19,004 nt of DNA, taken from NCBI RefSeq assembly GCF_946480305.1, contig NZ_CAMLJQ010000060.1, positions 1 to 19,004 of the forward strand, written 5' to 3'. Under the pieces are notes generated by a model. The model ran no database searches, was not told the DNA's origin, and saw only the letters and a list, made by a program, of their open reading frames with translations. The translations under genes were made by a program, and so were the position numbers. Shown here one piece after another: positions 8,181-15,027 of this stretch. Each line of letters opens with the position of its first letter. The first letter of the stretch is position 1. The DNA comes from an uncultured Caldimonas sp. Lineage in GTDB: Bacteria; Pseudomonadota; Gammaproteobacteria; Burkholderiales; Burkholderiaceae.

Positions 8181-8252
8181 GCGGATCTGGCTCCGCCAGT
8201 CCGCTGGTGTCGCCCCCTTGAAGGGGGCCGGCGCAGCCGGTAGGGGGTGGGC
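8181..8252. repeat. Hairpin-rich dispersed repeat candidate between dedA and amiC
   Basis: The gap between the convergent dedA and amiC stops is filled by consecutive hairpins: GCGGATCTGGC paired with GCCAGTCCGC (8181-8191 with 8195-8204, one bulged T); GCCCCC/GGGGGC around a TTGAA loop (8212-8228); and CCGGC-GCA-GCCGG (8228-8240). An alternative outer stem CCCCCT (8213-8218) with AGGGGG (8242-8247) could enclose the third hairpin. From memory this sequence resembles a repeat scattered through Comamonadaceae-type genomes; there is only one copy here. It may end both transcripts, but it lacks T-runs. Confidence 0.5.
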
Positions 8253-8255
8253 CAG

Positions 8256-9620
8256 CTAGATCTGCCGGTTGCGTGCCAACGGCGGGTTCTTCGCGAAGTA
8301 GCGCTTGATGCCGGTCATCATCGCGTCGACCAGCTCGTTCTGATAGGAGGCGCTGCGCAGCTTGGCCTCTTCCTCGGGATTGGAGATGAAAGCGGTCTCG
8401 ACCAGGATCGAAGGGATGTCCGGCGCCTTCAACACCGCGAATCCAGCCTGCTCGACGCGGCGCTTGTGCAAGCGCCCCACGCGGCCGATCTGGCCCAGCA
8501 CCTCGCTGCCGATGCGCATGCTGTCGTTGATCTGTGCGGTGGTCGACATGTCGAGCAGCGCCCGCATCACATGACGGTCGGAGTGCTTGACGTTCACGCC
8601 GCCCACCAGGTCGGCGGCGTTCTCCTTGTTCGCGATCCAGCGCGCGGCGGTGCTCGTGGCCCCGCGCTCCGACAACGCGAACACCGAGGCGCCTCGCGCC
8701 TTCGGCGTGATGAAGGCATCGGCGTGGATCGAGATGAACAGGTCCGCCTGCACGCGGCGCGCTTTTTCGACGCGCTGGTTCAGCGGCACGAAGAAGTCGG
8801 CGTCGCGCGTCATCATCGCCCGCATGTTCGGCTCGGCGTTGATGCGGTCGCGCAGCTTGCGGGCCACCTGCAGTACCACGTCCTTCTCCTTCAGCCCGCT
8901 CGGGCCGATGGCGCCCGGGTCTTCGCCACCGTGGCCCGGGTCGAGCGCCACGATGACGAGGCGGTCGATCTTCTTCAGCGTGCCGGGGTCGACTTCCGCC
9001 TTGCGAGTGACCGGGGCGTGGGGAGCAGGCACGGGCGTGGCCGGCGCGGAAGCGGGCGGTGCGGCGGCGACTGGCGGCTGCGATTCCGGCGCGCGCCCCA
9101 CGCGCCCGATGAACTCGCCGAGCGCGTCGTCGATGGCTGCCTGCGCCTGCTGCTCGGCCTGTTCCTTTTCGCGGATGAGGGCCAGCAGCGGGTCCGGTGC
9201 GATCGTCGGGTAGAGGTCGAACACCAGCCGGTGCTGGTAGGCCGCCACCGGTGTGAGCGTGAACACCTGCGGGGCGACCGCCTGCTTCAGGTCGATGACC
9301 AGCCGCACGACGCGCGGCTGGTTCTGGCCCACGCGCACGCCGGCGATGTAGGGGTCGTCGGACTGCACCTTGCCGACGATGTCGCGCAGCGTGGGGCTCA
9401 GCTCGAGCCCGTCGATGTCGATGACCACCCGGTGCGGGTCGCCGATGACGAAGTGCTTGGCGACGAGGTTCGTGTCGCTTTCGAGCGTGACGCGCGTGTA
9501 GTCGGTCGAGGGCCACACGCGCACGGCCACGATGGTGGCGCCGAAGGCGATCTGCGGGGCGGTGAGCAGCAGCACGAGGCTGCCGCCTCCGCGAAGGAGG
9601 GTGCGGCGGGTGATCGTCAT
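8256..9620 (-). CDS. amiC: N-acetylmuramoyl-L-alanine amidase AmiC, Tat-exported
   Basis: A zinc-dependent periplasmic amidase that cleaves the amide bond between MurNAc and the stem peptide to split septal peptidoglycan during daughter-cell separation. The 454-residue protein begins with a twin-arginine signal (TRRTLLRGGGSLVLLL, 4-19), followed by an AMIN domain (about 30-140), a charged coiled segment and Pro/Ala linker (145-215), and an Amidase_3 domain. Zinc ligands His230 (DPGHGG), Glu245 (LKEKD) and His299 (SIHAD) and the catalytic Glu408 (VETAF) are all present, as is the regulatory helical insert between them (about 310-395) that AmiB/AmiC use for control by EnvC/NlpD. Its start overlaps the tsaE stop by four bases (9617-9620), so the two are coupled. 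Tat export agrees with E. coli AmiC. Confidence 0.95.
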   Translation of the reverse strand: MTITRRTLLRGGGSLVLLLTAPQIAFGATIVAVRVWPSTDYTRVTLESDTNLVAKHFVIGDPHRVVIDIDGLELSPTLRDIVGKVQSDDPYIAGVRVGQNQPRVVRLVIDLKQAVAPQVFTLTPVAAYQHRLVFDLYPTIAPDPLLALIREKEQAEQQAQAAIDDALGEFIGRVGRAPESQPPVAAAPPASAPATPVPAPHAPVTRKAEVDPGTLKKIDRLVIVALDPGHGGEDPGAIGPSGLKEKDVVLQVARKLRDRINAEPNMRAMMTRDADFFVPLNQRVEKARRVQADLFISIHADAFITPKARGASVFALSERGATSTAARWIANKENAADLVGGVNVKHSDRHVMRALLDMSTTAQINDSMRIGSEVLGQIGRVGRLHKRRVEQAGFAVLKAPDIPSILVETAFISNPEEEAKLRSASYQNELVDAMMTGIKRYFAKNPPLARNRQI

Positions 9621-10087
9621 GGCAACAAGGCCGCGCCGGCGGGGGTCAGGGCAGTGAGCATCACGTGGCGTTGGTCGTCATCGGTGACCTGGAGTTCCAT
9701 GCGCAGGTCGGGCGTGGGCAACAGGGCGCCGGCGTGCTCGGGCCATTCGGCCAGCTTGAGGCCGGGGCTTGTGAACACGTCGCGAAAGCCGGCATCCTCC
9801 CACTCGCGTGGGTCGCCGAAGCGGTAGAAGTCGAAGTGCCACGCGTGCAGCGCAGGCAACTCGTACGGTTCCATGACGGCATAGGTCGGGCTCTTGATGC
9901 GTCCGGTCGCGCCCAGCGCGCGCAGCAGGTGGCGCACGAAGGTGGTCTTGCCCGCCCCCAATGCGCCCCGCAGCTCGATGAAGGCATTGCGGACTTCGGG
10001 TCTGGCAGCGAGCCATCGGGCGAAGGCTTCGCAGCCCGCCTCGTCGGGCCACAGCAACTGTCGGGTTCCTAGAATGGATGGATGCAT
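9617..10087 (-). CDS. tsaE: tRNA threonylcarbamoyladenosine biosynthesis ATPase TsaE
   Basis: The ATPase of the TsaBDE complex that makes the universal t6A37 modification of ANN-decoding tRNAs. With the start at 10087 the protein has 156 residues: Walker A GALGAGKTT (41-49), SPTY switch (66-69), HFDFYR (84-89) and EWPE (114-117), the standard TsaE set. The start is uncertain: ATG at 10087 gives a family-typical N-terminus, while an in-frame ATG at 10108 has AAGG a few bases before it and would add seven residues. Either start lies at or inside the 5' end of the divergent queG gene. It is coupled to amiC by an ATGA overlap, the same order as tsaE-amiB in E. coli. Confidence 0.95.
   Translation of the reverse strand: MHPSILGTRQLLWPDEAGCEAFARWLAARPEVRNAFIELRGALGAGKTTFVRHLLRALGATGRIKSPTYAVMEPYELPALHAWHFDFYRFGDPREWEDAGFRDVFTSPGLKLAEWPEHAGALLPTPDLRMELQVTDDDQRHVMLTALTPAGAALLP
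10070..10075 (+). promoter_or_regulatory. -10-like hexamer TAGAAT for queG
   Basis: TAGAAT (5 of 6 matches) ends 6 bases before the queG ATG at 10082, so a transcript started at the usual distance would begin at the start codon. It lies inside the opposing tsaE coding sequence. No convincing -35 is visible. Confidence 0.35.
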
Positions 10088-11182
10088 CAAACCAAGGTGG
10101 TCGATCATGAGGCCTTGCTGACGGAACTCCGCCAGTGGGCGCATGAGCTCGGATTTTCACAGATCGGTGTGGCCGACGTCGACCTCCAGAGCGCGGAAGC
10201 GGGCCTCATGGCGTGGCTTGCCGCAGGATTTCACGGTTCCATGGGCTACATGGCCGCCCATGGACTCAAGCGGGCTCGTCCGGCAGAACTCGTGCCCGGC
10301 ACCGTCAGCGTGATCACCGCCCGCATGGACTACCTGCCGCGCGGCACGCCACCCGGGTGGCAGCAGATCGAGTTTGACCGGCTGAAGCAGCCGCAGCAGG
10401 CGGTCGTGTCGATGTATGCACGGGGCCGTGACTATCACAAGGTGATGCGGCAGCGCCTGCAGAAGCTCGCCGACCGCATGGCCGCGCGGCTCGGGCCCTT
10501 CGGCCACCGGGTGTTCACCGATTCGGCCCCGGTGCTCGAGGCAGAGCTCGCCAGCCGCAGCGGGCAGGGCTGGCGCGGCAAGCACACGCTGGTGCTGCAC
10601 CGCGAGGCGGGGTCGATGTTCTTCCTCGGCGAGATCTACGTCGACCTCGCGCTGCCGCGCAGCGACCCGGTGAGCCCGCATTGCGGCTCGTGCCAGGCGT
10701 GCATCGAGGTCTGCCCGACCCAGGCCATCCTGGCCCCGCACCGGCTCGATGCCCGGCGCTGCATCTCCTACCTGACGATCGAGCATGACGGGCCGATCCC
10801 CGTCGAACTGCGTCCGCTGATCGGCAACCGCATCTACGGTTGCGACGACTGCCAGCTCGTGTGCCCCTGGAACAAGTACGCACAGCCATCGATGCTGCCC
10901 GACTTCGACGCCCGCGACGCGCTGCAACGGCCCACGCTGCTGCAGTTGTGGGCCTGGAGCGAAGCCGAGTTCCTGCGGCAGACGGAGGGCAGCGCCATGC
11001 GCCGGATCGGCTACATGCGCTGGCGACGCAATCTGGCCGTGGCACTCGGCAATGCGCTGAGGGTATCGGGTGACCGGGCCATCGTCGCTGCCTTGCAGGC
11101 CGCCCGGCCCGCAGCGTGCGAACTCGTCGCGGAGCACATCGACTGGGCGCTCGCCCAGGCCGTGCAGGCTCAGGCCAGTTGA
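10082..11182 (+). CDS. queG: Epoxyqueuosine reductase QueG
   Basis: Catalyses the last step of queuosine synthesis in tRNA, reduction of epoxyqueuosine to queuosine, using a cobalamin cofactor and two [4Fe-4S] clusters in the cytoplasm. The 366-residue protein has the N-terminal QueG domain (ELGFSQIGVADVDL 22-35, VSVITARMDYLP 75-86), the active-site segment FTDSAPVLE (145-153), a ferredoxin motif CGSCQACIEVCP (Cys201, 204, 207, 211), Cys227, and a second cluster motif CDDCQLVCPW (Cys254, 257, 261). The length is normal. The start ATG at 10082 directly abuts the tsaE start on the other strand; a GTG at 10097 is an alternative. The 3' end overlaps the convergent AEC transporter gene by 13 bases. 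Confidence 0.96.
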   Translation: MHQTKVVDHEALLTELRQWAHELGFSQIGVADVDLQSAEAGLMAWLAAGFHGSMGYMAAHGLKRARPAELVPGTVSVITARMDYLPRGTPPGWQQIEFDRLKQPQQAVVSMYARGRDYHKVMRQRLQKLADRMAARLGPFGHRVFTDSAPVLEAELASRSGQGWRGKHTLVLHREAGSMFFLGEIYVDLALPRSDPVSPHCGSCQACIEVCPTQAILAPHRLDARRCISYLTIEHDGPIPVELRPLIGNRIYGCDDCQLVCPWNKYAQPSMLPDFDARDALQRPTLLQLWAWSEAEFLRQTEGSAMRRIGYMRWRRNLAVALGNALRVSGDRAIVAALQAARPAACELVAEHIDWALAQAVQAQAS

Positions 11183-12072
11183 CGCTGCAACATCAGCCAC
11201 AGCGGGATCGAGGCCATGCCGAGCAGTGTCGACAACGTGATCAACCCGGCCACGTAGGGCCCGTTGCCACCCATGCGCATCGCAAGCACGTAGGCACTCG
11301 ACGCCGTGGGCATGGCGGCAAACGCGATGACGACCGGCTGCTGCGCCGGCGGCACCCCGAACAGCCACACATAGGCGAGGGCGGCCACAGGCAAGAGCAC
11401 GTGGCGGATGCCGAGCAGGCCGGCCGCCAAGCCTGGGCCGGCCCACAGACCGCCGAGCTTCAGGCCCGCGCCCACCGCCATCAGCCCCAGCGGCAATGCG
11501 GCCTGCCCGATGCGGTGCAACGCCGGCGCCAACGGGTCGACGAAACGGATGCCGAGCAGGTTGGCGAGCAAGCCTGCGACCGTGCTGACGATCAGCGGGT
11601 TGCGCAGGATCTCGCGCCAGAAATGGTGCCCGCCGTGGCGCGCGAGCGGGTACACCGCCGCGAAGTTGCACAGCGGCACGCACAACGCGACCAGCAAGGC
11701 CGTCCATGCCACACCCTGCGCGCCGCCCAGCTTTTCAGCGAGGGCCAGGGCCACGTATGAGTTGAAGCGGAATGCGACCTGCGCACCCGACGCATGCAGC
11801 CTGGCATCAACGCCCGGCCAATGGCGCAGCGCGTAGCTCGCTGCCACGCCGGTGGCGACGATGGCGAGGCCCGTGGCGGCCAGCGGCAGCGTGTTGCCGA
11901 TCTCCAGCGGACTGCGCACGATGGAGTTGAACAGCAACACGGGGAACAGCAGGTAGTACACCAGCCGTTCCACGGCATCCCACACCGTGCGATCGAGCGC
12001 GCTGTAGCGGCACAGCAGGAAGCCGAAGACGATCAGCAGGAAATCGGGCAGCAGCAGCAGGGCGTCGGACAT
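11170..12072 (-). CDS. AEC family transporter (auxin efflux carrier / malonate-type permease)
   Basis: A 300-residue inner-membrane protein with about ten hydrophobic helices of the auxin efflux carrier family; bacterial members move small organic anions such as malonate or malate, but the substrate here cannot be told. Supporting segments are the N-terminal LPDFLLIVFGFLLCR, the paired VYYLLFPVLLFNSIV (38-52) typical of the first repeat, RNPLIVSTVAGLLANLLGI in the middle loop-helix, and the C-terminal AMPTASSAYVLAMRMGGN (family motif around helix nine). The ATG at 12070-12072 gives the normal family N-terminus. It is monocistronic, convergent with queG (13-base overlap) and divergent from the Bug-type protein gene across a 214-bp gap. 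Confidence 0.9.
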   Translation of the reverse strand: MSDALLLLPDFLLIVFGFLLCRYSALDRTVWDAVERLVYYLLFPVLLFNSIVRSPLEIGNTLPLAATGLAIVATGVAASYALRHWPGVDARLHASGAQVAFRFNSYVALALAEKLGGAQGVAWTALLVALCVPLCNFAAVYPLARHGGHHFWREILRNPLIVSTVAGLLANLLGIRFVDPLAPALHRIGQAALPLGLMAVGAGLKLGGLWAGPGLAAGLLGIRHVLLPVAALAYVWLFGVPPAQQPVVIAFAAMPTASSAYVLAMRMGGNGPYVAGLITLSTLLGMASIPLWLMLQRQLA

Positions 12073-12286
12073 CGTGGCGGCGAGAGGCGAGCAATGGAGT
12101 GTGCCAGTGCGAACTGCGCCTCAGTGCAGACCCGAGGTTGGTAGTTCCCACAATCCCTGCAGCCTTTTTGATGCTCGACCATAGGGAAAAGCCGTCACGT
12201 GTTGCAACATGCGGGCCTTGTTCGCCGCGTGTCGCGCGCAGTCCGGCGCGACTCCATTCAACGTTCTCAACAAGGAGACACACCAC
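12073..12286. other. Divergent intergenic region, AEC transporter / Bug-type protein
   Basis: This 214-bp gap must hold the promoters for both divergent genes. Relative to its flanks it has A/T-richer patches (around 12161-12190). The only exact symmetry I see is a 10-bp palindrome TGTTGCAACA at 12200-12209. I could not assign convincing -35/-10 pairs. A strong Shine-Dalgarno AAGGAG (12272-12277) serves the plus-strand gene. Confidence 0.35.
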
Positions 12287-13258
12287 ATGCAGCGTAGACA
12301 CTTGCTTGCCGCGGTTGCCGTGCCCCTGGTCCTTGCCGCCGGCTCGGCCTGGGCGCAGGCCTACCCGACCAAGACGGTGCGCCTGATCGTGCCGTTCGCG
12401 CCGGGCGGCACGACCGACATCGTGGGCCGGGTGCTGGCCGACAAGATCCAGCCGGCGCTGGGCCAGCAGATGATCGTCGAGAACAAGGCCGGGGGCGGCG
12501 GCATCATCGGCGCCAACGAAATCGCCCGCGCACAGCCGGACGGCTACACGCTCGGCGTGGCGACCGTCTCGACCACCGCGTCCAACCCCGCGATCAACCC
12601 CAAGACGCCGTACAACCCGCTGACCGACTTCACGTCGATCGTCAACATCGCGGCCACGCCCAACGTGATCGCGGTGCATCCGTCCTTCCCCGCGAAAGAC
12701 TACAAGAGCTTCGTCGCCGAGCTGAAGAGGAACCCGGGCAAGTACAGCTTCGCCAGCTCCGGCACCGGCGGCATCGGCCACCTGCAGATGGAGTTGTACA
12801 AGTCGCTGTCGGGTACTTTCGTCACGCACATTCCGTACCGCGGTGCGGGGCCTGCACTGAACGACACCGTGGCCGGCCAGGTGCCGATCATCTTCGACAA
12901 CCTGCCGTCGGCGCTGCCCTTCATCAAGGATGGTCGCCTCGTGCCCATCGTCGTGGCCGCGCCGCAGCGCCTCGCCCAGCTGCCCAACGTGCCGACCTTC
13001 AAGGAGGTGGGCCTGGAGCCCGTGAACCGCATGGCCTACTACGGCATCCATGGCCCGAAGGGCCTGTCGAAGGAGGTGGTCGACAAGGTGTACGAGGCCG
13101 TCAAGAAGACGCTCGAGAACCCCGACGTGCGCAAGCGCATCGAAGACACCGGCTCGCTGGTGGTCGGCAACTCGCCGGCCGAGTTCACCGCGCAGACCAA
13201 GGCGGAGTTCGAGGTCTACAAGAAGGTGGTCGAACAGCAGAAGCTGAAGCTGGATTAA
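12287..13258 (+). CDS. Tripartite tricarboxylate transporter substrate-binding protein (Bug family)
   Basis: A 323-residue periplasmic solute-binding protein of the Bug/TctC family, which captures carboxylates or other small organic acids. It has a signal peptide (MQRRHLLAAVAVPLVLAAGSAWA, written here as residues 1-23, cleavage after AWA), then the family N-terminus YPTKTVRLIVPFAPGG (26-41), ENKAGGGGIIGA (65-76) and IPYRGAGPALNDTVAG (about 182-197), all Bug signatures. The ATG at 12287 follows AAGGAG at nine bases; the open frame extends upstream but without a signal peptide. No TctA or TctB membrane subunits are in the window, which is usual for the many solitary Bug proteins of Burkholderiales. 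It is followed by a strong intrinsic terminator. Confidence 0.95.
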   Translation: MQRRHLLAAVAVPLVLAAGSAWAQAYPTKTVRLIVPFAPGGTTDIVGRVLADKIQPALGQQMIVENKAGGGGIIGANEIARAQPDGYTLGVATVSTTASNPAINPKTPYNPLTDFTSIVNIAATPNVIAVHPSFPAKDYKSFVAELKRNPGKYSFASSGTGGIGHLQMELYKSLSGTFVTHIPYRGAGPALNDTVAGQVPIIFDNLPSALPFIKDGRLVPIVVAAPQRLAQLPNVPTFKEVGLEPVNRMAYYGIHGPKGLSKEVVDKVYEAVKKTLENPDVRKRIEDTGSLVVGNSPAEFTAQTKAEFEVYKKVVEQQKLKLD

Positions 13259-13284
13259 GCTCGCGCCACCCGTTCGACCCGTGC

Positions 13285-13312
13285 AACGCCGCCCGAACCG
13301 GGCGGCGTTTTT
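13285..13312 (+). terminator. Rho-independent terminator after the Bug-type gene
   Basis: An 11-bp perfect stem (13285-13295 with 13299-13309, core CGCCGCCCG/CGGGCGGCG) with the loop AAC, running directly into TTTTT (13308-13312). It lies 27 bases after the stop of the solute-binding protein gene and ends only five bases before the GTG start of xerD. Confidence 0.9.
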
Positions 13313-13317
13313 CATTC

Positions 13318-14211
13318 GTGCATCCCGACAGCCAGGCTTCCATCGACCGCTTCATCGACGCCCTCTGGATCGAGGAGGGGCTGTCGTCGAACACGCTGGC
13401 GGCCTACCGGCGCGACCTGACGCTGTACTGCACCTGGTTGTCGCAGAGCGAGCACAAGCCGCTCGACGCCACCACCGAGACCGACCTGCTGGCGTATGCG
13501 GTGAAGCGTGCCGAGACCAAGGCCACCTCGGCGAACCGCCGGCTCGCGGTGTTCCGCCGCTACTTCCGCTGGGCGTTGCGCGAGCGGCTCGTGCAAGCCG
13601 ACCCCACCTTGAAACTCAGCACCGCCCGCCAGCCCATGCGCGTGCCGAAAACACTGAGCGAGCAGCATGTGGAGGCCTTGCTGGCCGCGCCGGACGTCGA
13701 CACACCGTTGGGCCTGCGCGACCGCACGATGCTGGAACTGATGTACGCGAGCGGCCTGCGCGTGAGCGAACTGGTGACACTGAAGACCGTGCACGTGGGC
13801 CTGGACGAAGGCGCCCTGCGCGTGATGGGCAAGGGCAGCAAGGAGCGGCTGGTGCCCTTTGGCGAGGAGGCGCACGCATGGCTGCGGCGCTACCTCGCCG
13901 AGGCACGCGCCGAGATCCTGGGCCAGCGCACCACCGATGCCTTGTTCGTGACGAACCGCGGCGAAGGCATGACGCGCCAGATGTTCTGGACGCTCATCAA
14001 GAAGCATGCGCGCCAAGCGGGCATCGCTGTGCCCTTGTCGCCGCACACGTTGCGCCACGCGTTTGCCACGCACCTGCTGAACCACGGCGCTGACCTGCGG
14101 GTGGTGCAGTTGCTGCTTGGCCATGCCGACATTTCCACCACCCAGATCTACACGCACGTGGCACGCGAGCGCCTGAAGGCGTTGCACGCACGGCATCACC
14201 CACGGGGCTGA
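13318..14211 (+). CDS. xerD: Site-specific tyrosine recombinase XerD
   Basis: With XerC it resolves chromosome dimers at dif in the cytoplasm, under FtsK control. The 297-residue protein matches E. coli XerD in length and aligns from the first residues (IDRFIDALWIEEGLSSNTLAAYRRDL). The full catalytic set is present: Arg148 (ASGLRVSEL), Lys172 (GKGSKERLVP), His243 and Arg246 (SPHTLRHAFATHLL), His269 (LLGHADIS) and Tyr278 (TTQIYTHV). It ends in the XerD-like HHPRG. The start is GTG at 13318, with no Shine-Dalgarno and with a terminator hairpin ending five bases upstream; no other start codon in frame would keep the N-terminal domain intact. The stop codon lies inside the left arm of a long inverted repeat. 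Confidence 0.95.
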   Translation: MHPDSQASIDRFIDALWIEEGLSSNTLAAYRRDLTLYCTWLSQSEHKPLDATTETDLLAYAVKRAETKATSANRRLAVFRRYFRWALRERLVQADPTLKLSTARQPMRVPKTLSEQHVEALLAAPDVDTPLGLRDRTMLELMYASGLRVSELVTLKTVHVGLDEGALRVMGKGSKERLVPFGEEAHAWLRRYLAEARAEILGQRTTDALFVTNRGEGMTRQMFWTLIKKHARQAGIAVPLSPHTLRHAFATHLLNHGADLRVVQLLLGHADISTTQIYTHVARERLKALHARHHPRG

Positions 14212-14376
14212 GAGGCTGAGAGGCCATGCCGGCATGACCGCTCCTCCCCCGCAAACGGCCCCACTCGGCGTTGCAAATGCTCGCCATAGCCCGAGCTATG
14301 GCTGTGCTTTGCGCCTTGATCGGGACCGTTTGCGAGGTCTGCTTGGCCAACCGGCATGGCCTCTCAACCTCTGAGC
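14207..14376. repeat. ~170-bp imperfect palindromic element between xerD and marC
   Basis: Outer arms of 26 bp (14207-14232 and 14351-14376) are inverted copies with two mismatches. Inside them are CGCAAACGG/CCGTTTGCG (14250-14258 with 14326-14334), a looser pairing around GGCG...GCAAA/TTTGC...GCC, and a central hairpin CCATAGC-CCGA-GCTATGG (14284-14301). The left arm carries a tandem 8-mer GCTGAGAG and contains the xerD stop codon. The element could form a cruciform in DNA or one long hairpin in RNA. I faintly recall similar intergenic sequences in Burkholderiales, so it may be a dispersed repeat; no transposase or coding frame is evident. Confidence 0.65.
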
Positions 14377-14411
14377 CGCGAAGTCCGAACCATCTCAACA
14401 TCGGCCTCGCG

Positions 14412-14417
14412 GAGAAT
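14412..14417 (+). promoter_or_regulatory. -10-like hexamer GAGAAT before marC
   Basis: GAGAAT (4 of 6 matches to TATAAT) ends 7 bases before the marC ATG, the same geometry as at mutL and dedA. An overlapping GGAG (14411-14414) ten bases before the ATG could instead act as a Shine-Dalgarno, so the assignment is weak. Confidence 0.25.
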
Positions 14418-14424
14418 CCCCGCC

Positions 14425-15024
14425 ATGGACCACACCTTCGTCTCTGCCTTCATCCTGCTGCTGCTGGTGCTGGACCCGTTCGGCAGCCTGCCGATCTTCA
14501 TTTCGGTGATGCGCAACGTGTCGCCCGAGCGCCGTCGCTGGGTGGCGCTGCGCGAGGTGTCGCTGGCTTTCGCGGCCCTGCTGGCGTTCATGCTGGCCGG
14601 CGACGCGTTTCTGCGTCTGATGCACCTCTCGGAGCGCTCGCTCGAAGTCGCGGGCGGCGTGATCCTGCTGATGATCTCGATCCGCATGATCTTCGCGTCG
14701 GGCGAGTCGATCTATGCGTCGGACGCCGACCGCGAGCCGTTCATCTTTCCGCTCGCCGTGCCGTTGATGGCCGGGCCCTCGGCGATGGCTACCGTGCTGC
14801 TGCTCGGCTCGCGCCAGCCCGACCGCCTGATGGAATGGGTGGGTGCGCTGACCGGCGCGATGGTGGTGTCCGGCATCGTGCTGCTGGCGGCCGATCGCAT
14901 CCGGCGCTTTCTCGGCGATTCGGTCGTCAGCGCACTCGAGAAGCTGATGGGGCTGGTGCTGACCGCGATCTCGGTCGAGATGATCCTGGCCGGCCTGAAG
15001 CGCTACTTCCTGGGTGACCTGTAG
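14425..15024 (+). CDS. MarC family integral membrane protein
   Basis: A 199-residue inner-membrane protein with about six hydrophobic helices of the MarC/UPF0056 family, whose function is not established (an early link to multiple antibiotic resistance was not upheld). Typical segments are VLDPFGSLPIFISV in the first helix (15-28), a central SIRMIFASGESIYASDADREPFIFPLAVPLMAGPSA region (here spanning about 90-130), and the C-terminal LMGLVLTAISVEMILAGLKRYF. The ATG at 14425 gives the standard N-terminus; an upstream in-frame start at 14356 lies inside the palindromic element and adds a non-conserved leader. Its stop is three bases from the stop of the convergent DUF455 gene. Confidence 0.9.
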   Translation: MDHTFVSAFILLLLVLDPFGSLPIFISVMRNVSPERRRWVALREVSLAFAALLAFMLAGDAFLRLMHLSERSLEVAGGVILLMISIRMIFASGESIYASDADREPFIFPLAVPLMAGPSAMATVLLLGSRQPDRLMEWVGALTGAMVVSGIVLLAADRIRRFLGDSVVSALEKLMGLVLTAISVEMILAGLKRYFLGDL

Positions 15025-15027
15025 CGG

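Noticed and set aside
8247..9827. 526-residue plus-strand open frame opposite amiC and tsaE
   Set aside because: It is antisense to two clear genes, is His/Arg/Asp-rich as expected of a GC-rich shadow frame, and has no recognisable motif.
10157..11707. 516-residue minus-strand open frame opposite queG and inside the AEC gene
   Set aside because: The composition is that of a shadow frame; QueG on the other strand has all cofactor motifs.
12200..12209. TGTTGCAACA palindrome as an operator
   Set aside because: A perfect 10-mer palindrome is too short to be meaningful alone, and no regulator gene is nearby.
11807..13315. 502-residue minus-strand open frame opposite the Bug-type gene
   Set aside because: It runs through the terminator and the intergenic gap and has shadow-like composition; the plus-strand protein is unmistakable.
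14271..15017. Plus-strand frame starting in the palindrome and running out of frame through marC
   Set aside because: It is the wrong frame relative to MarC and is a product of the GC-rich background; the palindrome itself carries no supported coding sequence.
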